From the NCBI GenBank assembly GCA_030634125.1, contig DAOWBJ010000148.1, positions 1 through 5,320 on the forward strand: a DNA stretch of 5,320 nucleotides. The letters are read 5' to 3'. This stretch comes from Victivallales bacterium. GTDB lineage: Bacteria > Verrucomicrobiota > Lentisphaeria > Victivallales > Victivallaceae. Under the pieces are notes generated by a model that saw only the letters and a list, made by a program, of their open reading frames with translations, did not search any database and was not told where the DNA came from. The position numbers were made by a program, and so were the translations under genes. Positions 1 to 5,320 of this stretch are shown in pieces; the stretch's first letter is position 1, and each line of letters begins with the position of its first letter.

Positions 1-1
1 G

Positions 2-184
2 AAAACCGAGCCCGCCCCGGAGCCCACGGATGCGGAGGGGCAGTTCGAGCTGGGCAGGCGCCTCGCGTGGGGCTTGGATGGAACCAAGAAGGACCCGAGC
101 GCGGGGTTGAAGTGGTTTCTCCTGGCCGCGGAGCAGGGCCATCCCAGGGCGCAGACGCAGCTCGGCATGGCGTATCAGACCTGA
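2..184 (+). pseudogene. Sel1-like repeat protein, C-terminal fragment (5' end outside window)
   Basis: The frame starting at base 2 is open to TGA at 182-184 and gives 60 residues. After a Pro/Glu linker (EPAPEPTD, residues 3-10) comes one full Sel1-like repeat, residues 11-46: a helix with F15, L17, G18, L21, G24, then D31, A34, W38, the AAEQG motif at 42-46. A second repeat starts (AQ at 50-51, LG at 54-55, Y58) but ends two residues after Y58, where the usual G-x-G-V turn should follow. Sel1 repeats are alpha/alpha solenoids that mediate protein-protein contacts; no specific partner can be named. GC is about 69% and 53 of 60 codons end in G or C, unlike everything downstream. The mid-repeat stop coincides with the composition change, so I read this as a gene cut by a rearrangement or assembly join, not a natural C-terminus. 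Family is fairly sure; status as pseudogene is inference. Confidence 0.7.
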
Positions 185-188
185 CGCA
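180..188. other. Composition and gene junction (recombination scar or assembly chimera)
   Basis: Bases 1-180 are about 69% GC by count (124 of 180); bases 181-360 are about 47% (85 of 180), and later genes are lower. At the same point a Sel1-repeat frame stops mid-repeat and a rhamnosidase-like frame begins mid-protein in another frame. No transposase, inverted repeat or target-site duplication is visible at the join. The exact breakpoint cannot be fixed to the base from sequence alone. Confidence 0.65.
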
Positions 189-542
189 AAAGAAATAGCA
201 ACCACTGATTTTTTCCGGGGCAATACGGCTTGTCCTAATGTATTCCTGCTGCGTGAAGTCGCGGGAATAAGAGTCGCGGAACCCGGTTTTACGGCAATTT
301 ATTTCAACCCGGCAATTGATTTCGTAAAGTGGGCGAAAATTGTGCTGCCTACAGCTTACGGCAGTATAAAACTAGAATGGGAATCTCTTGACGACGGCTC
401 CCTCAATGTAACAATTGACGCCAAATTCCCGGTAAAAGTATTACCCGAACTATCCGCTGAGACACTTAAAAATACAACTTTTTCTTTAGCCAAAACTGTT
501 ACACTTCTTGATGCCGGATCTATATCGGAAGATATGGATTAA
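186..542 (+). pseudogene. Alpha-L-rhamnosidase-like (GH78-type) C-terminal remnant
   Basis: The frame ending at TAA 540-542 is open upstream to a stop at 108-110 and reads as protein-like from about 186, giving ~118 residues. The segment NVFLLREVAGIRVAEPGF (about 237-290) resembles the last helix of the (alpha/alpha)6 catalytic domain and the GIRP-x-EPGF hinge of GH78 enzymes. It is followed by a beta-sandwich tail: VKWAK, then LPTAYGSIKLEWE (345-383), matching the family pattern W-A-x-G-x-VPTPYG-x-I-x-V-x-W. These enzymes release L-rhamnose from plant or algal glycans. The catalytic acids lie far upstream and are absent, so the piece cannot be an active enzyme. A GTG at 342 could be called as a start, but it falls inside the conserved tail and has no convincing ribosome site, so a 66-aa gene there would be an artefact. 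Family assignment rests on motif recognition. Confidence 0.65.
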
Positions 543-1393
543 TTCGGAAAAACTATTGACCGGCGGCCGGAAACGATAACACGGTTATCTAAATGCGCTT
601 TCACCGCGCGAGTCAATACCCGGCGCTCAATATCCTTACCGATACGTTTCAAATCATCAGGAATGAGTTCGTGTGTGATGCGTTCGACATCCTGCTCGAT
701 AATTGGACCTTCATCCAAATCGCAAGTTGCGTAATGCGCAGTCGCGCCAATCATCTTAACGCCATGCTCCCAGGCGCGCTTGTAGGGCGATCCGCCCTTG
801 AACGCGGGCAGGAAAGCATGATGGATATTGATTATCATCCCGTTAAAACCCTCAATAAAATCACTTGATAAAATCTGCATATAACGCGCGAGCACAACCA
901 GGTCAATATGATTCTTTTTCAATAAAGCCCGCACTTCAGCTTCCTGCTGGAGCTTTTCACCTTTTTTCATTGGACAACAATAATAAGGTATTTTAAATTT
1001 ATCAGCAACATGTTCAAGATCAGGATGATTGCTGATAATCAGAGGAATTTCGCAAAATAAATCATTTTCCTGATAATGCACCAGCAGATCATATAGGCAA
1101 TGAGAAGTTTTGGAAACCATAATTGCCGTCCTGGGCACCTGGTCGGAATATTGTATCGACCATACTAAACCAAGTTCTTCGGCTAAGCCCCCAAAGGTTT
1201 TTTCCAATTCCGCCCGGGTAATGCTCAGACCTGCCAAGTCTAATTTTACCCGCATATAGTATTTGTTTTCGTATAAATCAGTATACTGCTGACAGCGTAA
1301 AATATTAAACCCGCTGGTATAAAAGAAATTAGATATTGTCGCCAGTAAACCTTTCCGGTCATCGGATTGTATCAAGAAAAACGCGTATTTCAT
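539..1393 (-). CDS. purU: Formyltetrahydrofolate deformylase
   Basis: PurU hydrolyses 10-formyltetrahydrofolate to formate and tetrahydrofolate in the cytosol, balancing one-carbon pools and supplying formate. The 284-residue product is close to the ~280 aa of E. coli PurU. Residues 1-85 form an N-terminal ACT regulatory domain (DDRKGLLATISNF at 11-23, GFNI at 28-31). Residues 87-284 form the formyltransferase-fold domain with ARYMQILS (169-176), the catalytic N189-x-H191 in INIHHAFLPAFKGG, GATAHY (216-221), and D227 in LDEGPIIEQDV, equivalent to the catalytic Asp of the PurN/PurU family. The tail GKDIERRVLTRAV then VSGRRSIVF is also typical. The ATG at 1391-1393 has an AGG 7 nt upstream and gives a full ACT domain. 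The gene is convergent with the rhamnosidase remnant (shared TTAA at 539-542) and divergent from the SPFH cluster. Everything needed for activity appears present. The ACT domain of characterised PurU responds to methionine and glycine; that is family knowledge. Confidence 0.95.
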   Translation of the reverse strand: MKYAFFLIQSDDRKGLLATISNFFYTSGFNILRCQQYTDLYENKYYMRVKLDLAGLSITRAELEKTFGGLAEELGLVWSIQYSDQVPRTAIMVSKTSHCLYDLLVHYQENDLFCEIPLIISNHPDLEHVADKFKIPYYCCPMKKGEKLQQEAEVRALLKKNHIDLVVLARYMQILSSDFIEGFNGMIINIHHAFLPAFKGGSPYKRAWEHGVKMIGATAHYATCDLDEGPIIEQDVERITHELIPDDLKRIGKDIERRVLTRAVKAHLDNRVIVSGRRSIVFPN

Positions 1394-1433
1394 TTGCAGA
1401 CCTGTACATAAATTAGTTTAATTACTCTTTTTA

Positions 1434-1462
1434 AATATACTCACAAAAACAATAATAGTCAA
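1434..1462 (-). promoter_or_regulatory. Sigma70-type promoter of purU
   Basis: Reading the minus strand, TTGACT (1462-1457) and TATATT (1439-1434) are each five of six matches to consensus and are separated by exactly 17 nt. The implied transcription start is near 1427, leaving a leader of about 33 nt that contains the AGG ribosome site. A run of eight or nine T just upstream of the -35 on this strand (plus-strand A tract 1461-1468) could act as an UP-like element. Position, spacing and match quality make this the best promoter in the window. Confidence 0.65.
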
Positions 1463-1478
1463 AAAAAATAATCAAGAC

Positions 1479-1493
1479 AAGCCCCGGGAGCTT
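1479..1493. promoter_or_regulatory. Imperfect palindrome upstream of purU promoter, possible operator
   Basis: AAGCCCCGGGAGCTT is a 15-bp near-palindrome with six of seven arm pairs matching, a GC island in otherwise AT-rich DNA. Its centre (1486) lies about 59 bp upstream of the inferred purU start, where class I activators often bind. It is also upstream of the SPFH operon, so it could serve either gene. Which protein binds, if any, is unknown. Confidence 0.3.
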
Positions 1494-1512
1494 AAATACA
1501 CCGTAAAATAAG

Positions 1513-1563
1513 TGCTCTTGAGTATAAAATTATATGCTTTTTAGATAAAATGACTTGCTCTTG
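1513..1563 (+). repeat. Pair of TGCTCTTG direct repeats in divergent intergenic region
   Basis: TGCTCTTG occurs at 1513-1520 and again at 1556-1563, 43 bp start to start, close to four helical turns. Each copy ends in the TTG of a possible -35 box (TTGAGT 1518-1523; TTGCCC 1561-1566). This spacing suits a same-face binding pair for a regulator, but two 8-mers may also coincide by chance. Confidence 0.3.
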
Positions 1564-1588
1564 CCCGGTTCGAGTGGTAGATTATACG
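1561..1588 (+). promoter_or_regulatory. Candidate promoter of the SPFH operon
   Basis: TTGCCC (1561-1566) and TATACG (1583-1588) are separated by 16 nt and each match four of six consensus bases. Start of transcription would be near 1595, giving a leader of about 65 nt. A small perfect hairpin, TTTAC-TCT-GTAAA, spans 1591-1603 at that start. A rival is a perfect TATAAT at 1624-1629 (and another at 1630-1635), but neither has a recognisable -35 box at the right distance. Confidence 0.3.
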
Positions 1589-1648
1589 GCTTTACTCTGT
1601 AAATAAAGGGGTAAATTGTTTCATATAATTATAATTTAATTAAAAACT

Positions 1649-1652
1649 GAGG
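1649..1652 (+). promoter_or_regulatory. Ribosome binding site fixing the start of the first SPFH gene
   Basis: GAGG lies 7 nt before ATG 1660-1662. An in-frame TTG at 1657 would be only 4 nt away and is a rarer start, so the ATG is preferred. Confidence 0.7.
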
Positions 1653-1659
1653 TTAATTG

Positions 1660-3693
1660 ATGGTAGATAAACAAAACCTTGGCAAGGAAGTCGATAATTC
1701 TAAATTAATGACTAAATTGTCTGTCCTTGGCGGGATCGGATCTTTAATTCTTGCTATTTTGATATTAATTCTCGGAATCGCGTCAAAATTTGCCGGTTCA
1801 GACACATTTAACTTAGCGATTATTCCTTACCTCCTGGCAACTCTGTTTGCCTTCAGCGCAATGGTATACGGTTTGATGTCAACATCCGCCGCACGCGAGG
1901 AAGAAGAAAAGCTGCTGTTGGATAATCGTAAAAAAAATAATATTTTGAGCATTGAGGAAGACGTCCGCTTCACCGCTGGACGTTCTTTCGAAAATTATAA
2001 AAAGTATGCTCCTTATGTACTGGCGGGGCTTGGAGCGATAATCATCGCGGCAATTGTTGCTAATTTCTATTCAGCCTGGGCCGCAAGACCTGAAGAAATT
2101 AAAAATTTACCTGCCGACGCGAATCTCTCTGCTTTCGTCTCAGGTATATTTATGCTGATAAGTATTTTTGCCGGAGCTTTCCTGATTGGACAATCCCGCA
2201 GTAAAACTTTCCGCTGGCTGCAGCCGCTGGGCGCTTGGCTGATTATGGGCTTTGTCGTCCTCCTGACAGCCGGAATATCCACTCTGCTGACCAGCAAATT
2301 TTTACCGCAGGCTGATTATTACACTTCACGAATCATAATTGTCGTGTATATGGTGCTCGGGGGTGAATTCATCTTCAACCTCGTTGTTGAGTTCTACCGC
2401 CCGCGGACAATCGAAGAACCCCGGCCTGTATTTGAAAGCCGCCTGCTCGCTTTATTTACTGAACCGGGCGGAGTCATGCGCAACATCGCCGATACACTTG
2501 ATTATCAATTCGGTTTCAAAGTTTCAGGCACATGGATATACCATTTCATGGAAAAAGCCTTGTTCCCTATATTCATCCTCTGGGTAATAGTCTTATGGGC
2601 TTTTACCTGCATCCAGGAAGTCGGACCCAACCAGGTCGGCATAAGACTACGCTTCGGTAAAATTATCAGCCAAAAACAACTTGATCCCGGACTCTATTTC
2701 ACTCTACCTTATCCATTTGGGAAAATCGACCGTTATTCCTGTTCCGAAATTCATGAGGTTACAGTTGGCGGACACGAAGGCCACGACGATGAAGAAGAGA
2801 AAGAAGTAGAAGACGATGGTCACGGTCATAACAAACATAAAGCGAAAAAGCAAAAAAAAGAGCCGCCGCGAATCATCTTGTGGACCAAAGAACATTCTCC
2901 CAATGAAGCAAAATACTTAATCGCGGTAAAACCAGGTGCGACTTTCGTAGAGGCAGTTAAGAAAAATAAAAGCATTACAGATAAGCAGATATTAACACAA
3001 AGCGCCGCTACTCCTGTTTCATTTTTAGGTACAACAATACCAATTCAGTTCCGTATCAATAAAGATGAACTTATCAACTACGCCTATAATTACCGTAATG
3101 CTAAACAAATACTCAAAAACATTGGCGAAATGGAAGCAATCAAATATTTTGCCAGTGTTGATTTTATGTCGGTAATGTCATATGACCGCCACAAAGCGTC
3201 TGAAACTTTGCGTTCAAGAATTCAAAAAGCTGTTGACGATATTGATTTGGGCATTAACATTGTACAGGTTAATCTGCTTGGCGTCCATCCCCCCGTTGGT
3301 GACGTTTCTAAAAGCTTCCAGAAAGTTATTGAGGCTCTTGAAAACAGAGAAACTCAAATCCTGAACGCTAAAGCTTACCGCGCAAGCACCATACCTTTGA
3401 TCCAGTCACAAAAAGAGAGCATCCTCTCGACTGCACAAGCATATAAATATCGTGTGCAAACTGTAGCAAAAGCTGAAAGCGAACGTTTTGAAAAACAATT
3501 GAAAGCTTTTGATATCATGCCGGGTATTTATAAATTACGGACATATTTAGCTTTCCTTGAACAAGATACAGCTAATATTCGTAAATTTATAGTCAGCTCG
3601 GGAATTTCACACCAAGTGTATGAATTGAACTTTGAAGAAAAACAACGCCTTGATCTGATCGACGCGGATCTTGACGCGATTAGCCAAAAATAA
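1660..3693 (+). CDS. HflK-like SPFH protein with polytopic N-terminus and His-rich insertion
   Basis: This 677-residue protein is an SPFH/band-7 (HflK-type) membrane protein; HflK is usually ~400 residues with one membrane anchor. Hydrophobic helices lie at about 23-44, 52-72, 116-137, 158-177, 190-211, 224-243 and 302-318. The seventh corresponds to the normal HflK anchor, so six are extra. SPFH starts after it: VGPNQVGIRLRFGKI (321-335), DPGLYFTLPYPFGKI (342-356). The domain is then interrupted at about 369-450 by an insertion whose first part (371-400) is rich in His, Asp, Glu and Lys (H372, H375, H388, H390, H393). SPFH resumes at TPVSFLGTTIPIQFRI (451-466). The C-terminal helix (about 550-620) and PGIYKLRTYLAFLE (621-634) match HflK tails. 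An even number of extra helices keeps the N-terminus cytoplasmic and SPFH periplasmic, as in E. coli HflK, and basic loops at 180-185 fit. HflK normally joins HflC around FtsH; an FtsH role here is inference. hflC follows after 46 bp. Confidence 0.85.
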   Translation: MVDKQNLGKEVDNSKLMTKLSVLGGIGSLILAILILILGIASKFAGSDTFNLAIIPYLLATLFAFSAMVYGLMSTSAAREEEEKLLLDNRKKNNILSIEEDVRFTAGRSFENYKKYAPYVLAGLGAIIIAAIVANFYSAWAARPEEIKNLPADANLSAFVSGIFMLISIFAGAFLIGQSRSKTFRWLQPLGAWLIMGFVVLLTAGISTLLTSKFLPQADYYTSRIIIVVYMVLGGEFIFNLVVEFYRPRTIEEPRPVFESRLLALFTEPGGVMRNIADTLDYQFGFKVSGTWIYHFMEKALFPIFILWVIVLWAFTCIQEVGPNQVGIRLRFGKIISQKQLDPGLYFTLPYPFGKIDRYSCSEIHEVTVGGHEGHDDEEEKEVEDDGHGHNKHKAKKQKKEPPRIILWTKEHSPNEAKYLIAVKPGATFVEAVKKNKSITDKQILTQSAATPVSFLGTTIPIQFRINKDELINYAYNYRNAKQILKNIGEMEAIKYFASVDFMSVMSYDRHKASETLRSRIQKAVDDIDLGINIVQVNLLGVHPPVGDVSKSFQKVIEALENRETQILNAKAYRASTIPLIQSQKESILSTAQAYKYRVQTVAKAESERFEKQLKAFDIMPGIYKLRTYLAFLEQDTANIRKFIVSSGISHQVYELNFEEKQRLDLIDADLDAISQK

Positions 3694-3739
3694 AACAAAT
3701 AATATAATAATATAATATATAAGAAGGAGTCTGAAAATC
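3694..3739 (+). promoter_or_regulatory. AT-rich intra-operon spacer with ATA repeats
   Basis: The 46-bp gap between the first and second SPFH genes is almost all A and T, with a slipping ATA/ATAAT repeat at 3699-3720 containing TATAAT at 3703-3708 and 3711-3716. A poor -35 (TTAGCC, 3680-3685) lies 17 nt before the first. It may be a weak internal promoter or simply an unstructured leader exposing the strong AAGGAG ribosome site at 3724-3729. No terminator hairpin is visible, so read-through is expected. Confidence 0.3.
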
Positions 3740-4681
3740 ATGACTACAAAAAGTAAGTTTTTCTCTCATTGGCCAACTTTACTCTTAGGTTTTATCGTTG
3801 CCGCGTTTTTCCTGATTGCGATATTCTCGTTTCAAATTGATGAAACTGAAACCGCGATTGTAACAACTCTCGGCACTCCAAGCGAAAAACCTGTAGAACC
3901 GGGATTACATATGAGATGGCCTTACCCCATCCAGGATGTATTCCGCTTTGACCGCCGTGTCCGTTGTTTCTCAGGTACAACCGGCAAAGACGGACAGGAA
4001 ACTTTAACCCGGGACAATCAAAATATAATTGTCAGTATTTTTATTAACTACCGTATCGTTGACGCTAAAAAGTTTTATGGTTCATTCGTTACAATCCGCA
4101 AAGGCGAAGCGCAACTCAACAACTGGATGCGCGGTGTTACTCTTGAGGTCTTTGGACGTTATAATTTCGGGCAACTGGTTAATGTTAATCCTGAAAAAAT
4201 GCGCCTTACAAAGATTCAAGATGAAATCCTTGAAAAATTAGAAGCACAGGCAAAACCTTCCGGTATAAATATCAGTTTTGTTGGAATTAATTCATTGAAT
4301 ATTCCAGAATCAATCAGCAAAAGCGTTTTTGACCGTATGATTCAGGAACGCAAAGTTGAAGCTGAAAAATTTCTGGCTGAAGGCAGAAGCGAAGCACAAA
4401 GAATCATGACTGAGATAAACCGCAAAAGAGATGACGAACTGGCAGAAGCTGCCGGTAAAGCTAAAGAAATCAGAGCCCAGGGCGACGCGGACGCGGCGAA
4501 ATACTACGCCACATACAGGAAAAGCCCGGAACTTGCCGCTTTCCTGCGCAAGCTTGATTCGCTCCGCACAATCATGAAATCAAAAACTACTTTGATCCTT
4601 GATACTAATTCCGCTCCGTTTGATATATTTAAAATGGATGCTGAAAAACTCAATATTGCCGGTCCACGGAAAAAACAATAA
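3740..4681 (+). CDS. hflC: HflC-like SPFH membrane protein
   Basis: The 313-residue product matches HflC in length (~330 in E. coli) and plan. A short cytoplasmic N-terminus is followed by one signal-anchor helix at about 12-31. The SPFH domain starts with DETETAIVTTLGTP (34-47) and PGLHMRWPYPIQDVFRFDRR (54-73), with the short canonical loop, then LTRDNQNIIVSIFINYRI (89-106). The helical arm carries the HflC signature RMIQERKVEAEKFLAEGRSE (199-218) and RAQGDADAAKYYATY (245-259). The C-terminal PELAAFLRKLDSL (263-275) and TLILDTNSAPFDIF (284-297) are also HflC-like. In characterised bacteria HflC pairs with HflK in a membrane-bound cage that encloses FtsH and limits its proteolysis of membrane proteins; HflC itself is not regarded as a protease. 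ATG 3740 has AAGGAG 10 nt upstream. It lies between two HflK-like genes, so it may alternate with either. HflC versus a generic SPFH protein: fairly sure. Confidence 0.88.
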   Translation: MTTKSKFFSHWPTLLLGFIVAAFFLIAIFSFQIDETETAIVTTLGTPSEKPVEPGLHMRWPYPIQDVFRFDRRVRCFSGTTGKDGQETLTRDNQNIIVSIFINYRIVDAKKFYGSFVTIRKGEAQLNNWMRGVTLEVFGRYNFGQLVNVNPEKMRLTKIQDEILEKLEAQAKPSGINISFVGINSLNIPESISKSVFDRMIQERKVEAEKFLAEGRSEAQRIMTEINRKRDDELAEAAGKAKEIRAQGDADAAKYYATYRKSPELAAFLRKLDSLRTIMKSKTTLILDTNSAPFDIFKMDAEKLNIAGPRKKQ

Positions 4682-4698
4682 ACCGGAGAAATTTATAA

Positions 4699-5320
4699 AT
4701 GGATAAATTAAGTACAACAAAAGATCCAAGAGAACAGGCACAGGACAGTCTTTATGACGCCGGGCTGAAATCTCTGGTCAAAAGCCTCCAGATTGTTTTT
4801 ATATTTCTCGTAATTATAATTCTTGGAATGCTGCTTCGCTTTCTCACCCTGGAAGGATATTTCCATGTAAAAAAAGGTCAGGAAGCAGTTATTGTTCTGC
4901 GTTTTGGGAAATATGTAGATACGTTTGATAAAGGATGGCACTGGTTTTTGCCTTACCCTGTTCACAAATTTATCAGGTTCAAAACAAACAGACAAACTCT
5001 GAAGGTTAACTTCCTGCCTGCCAGACGCCCGACCATGCCGGGACAGCCGCAGATGGGCAGACCTCTTGTCCCCGGACAGGATGCTTACCTGATTACTGGT
5101 GATGCCAACATCATACATACGGAGTGGGTCATTAACTACAAAATAGTAAATCCGAAAGCTTATTTCGAAAATACTTCATGGCCGAAAAATCCGATGGATC
5201 CTGACAAAATAGAAAAAGGTGATATTCCCGGAACTCGCGGACCGCAAACCATCCTGCGCGGCTTACTGCACGACTCTACTATAAAGGTAACCGCTTCTAT
5301 GAAAGTGGATGCTATATTGA
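4699..5320 (+). CDS. Second HflK-like SPFH protein, 3' end beyond window
   Basis: The frame from ATG 4699 is open to the window end, giving 207 complete codons. GGAG at 4685-4688 lies 10 nt upstream, and the gap from the hflC stop is 17 bp, so cotranscription is likely. Residues 1-28 are a charged cytoplasmic tail, 29-48 a single membrane helix, then the SPFH domain: VKKGQEAVIVLRFGKY (57-72), KGWHWFLPYPVHKFIRF (78-94), LITGDANIIHTEWVINYKIV (131-150). This opening and the LTGD-x-N motif are HflK-like rather than HflC-like. Between FIRF and LITGD, a Pro/Gly-rich segment at 107-128 (PARRPTMPGQPQMGRPLVPG) sits in the same loop where the first gene has its large insertion. A further loop at about 160-185 (WPKNPMDP, then IPGTRGP) is also Pro-rich. 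It lacks the six extra helices of the first gene. Its C-terminal arm, which would settle HflK against another SPFH type, is not in view. Confidence 0.85.
   Translation, partial: MDKLSTTKDPREQAQDSLYDAGLKSLVKSLQIVFIFLVIIILGMLLRFLTLEGYFHVKKGQEAVIVLRFGKYVDTFDKGWHWFLPYPVHKFIRFKTNRQTLKVNFLPARRPTMPGQPQMGRPLVPGQDAYLITGDANIIHTEWVINYKIVNPKAYFENTSWPKNPMDPDKIEKGDIPGTRGPQTILRGLLHDSTIKVTASMKVDAIL

Noticed and set aside
560..570. CCGGCGGCCGG inverted repeat near the purU stop as a terminator.
   Set aside because: The stem is only four base pairs, lies inside the purU coding region, and has no adjacent T-run in either direction.
593..868. 91-codon open frame on the plus strand inside purU.
   Set aside because: It is antisense to the well-conserved formyltransferase domain, and its translation has no recognisable pattern.
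1561..1625. tRNA-like words (GGTTCGAGT resembling a T-arm and AGTGGTAGA resembling a D-arm).
   Set aside because: The two words overlap each other, the order is wrong, and no 7-bp acceptor stem or standard anticodon arm can be drawn around them.
2704..2895. Minus-strand frame rich in Phe and Val opposite the His-rich insertion.
   Set aside because: The hydrophobicity is a mirror of the GAA/GAC/AAA-rich coding strand, not evidence of a membrane protein.
4708..5118. 136-codon open frame on the minus strand opposite the third SPFH gene.
   Set aside because: The plus strand here encodes a clear SPFH N-terminus with a ribosome site; the minus frame is compositionally odd and has no family pattern.
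1..5320. CRISPR array, insertion sequence, prophage or toxin-antitoxin pair.
   Set aside because: No spaced repeats, transposase, integrase, terminal inverted repeats or small paired genes were seen on either strand.

Overview
The window looks like a piece of a moderate-GC (visibly about 40-45%) Gram-negative-type bacterial chromosome. A set of three SPFH/HflK-HflC-type membrane genes, one with a polytopic N-terminal extension, next to a GH78-type rhamnosidase remnant suggests the PVC side of the tree (Lentisphaerota, Planctomycetota or relatives). That placement is a weak inference from protein style, not from a marker gene. It could well be metagenome-derived.

Layout. Positions 1-184 hold the cut end of a Sel1-repeat protein with about 69% GC and about 88% GC at third codon positions. 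It stops in the middle of a repeat. From about 185 onward the DNA falls to about 47% GC, then lower, and carries the last ~119 codons of an alpha-L-rhamnosidase-like protein with no 5' part. Two unrelated truncated genes are thus butted together at about 180-186: a recombination scar or an assembly chimera. The rhamnosidase remnant converges on purU (539-1393, minus), and the two stop codons share one TTAA. PurU is an intact formyltetrahydrofolate deformylase with its own well-formed sigma70-type promoter.

A 263-bp divergent intergenic region separates purU from a plus-strand cluster that fills the rest of the window: (i) a 677-aa HflK-like protein with six extra transmembrane helices and a ~80-residue, partly His/acid-rich insertion inside its SPFH domain; (ii) a 313-aa HflC-like protein; (iii) a second HflK-like protein, cut by the window end after 207 codons. 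Spacings of 46 and 17 bp and good Shine-Dalgarno sequences suggest one operon. By family knowledge, HflK and HflC form a large hetero-oligomeric SPFH cage in the inner membrane that sequesters the FtsH protease. Here three paralogues with different loops could build a more complex assembly.

The most interesting biology is this three-member SPFH set, especially the polytopic, His-rich first member. The most important caution is the junction near 185.
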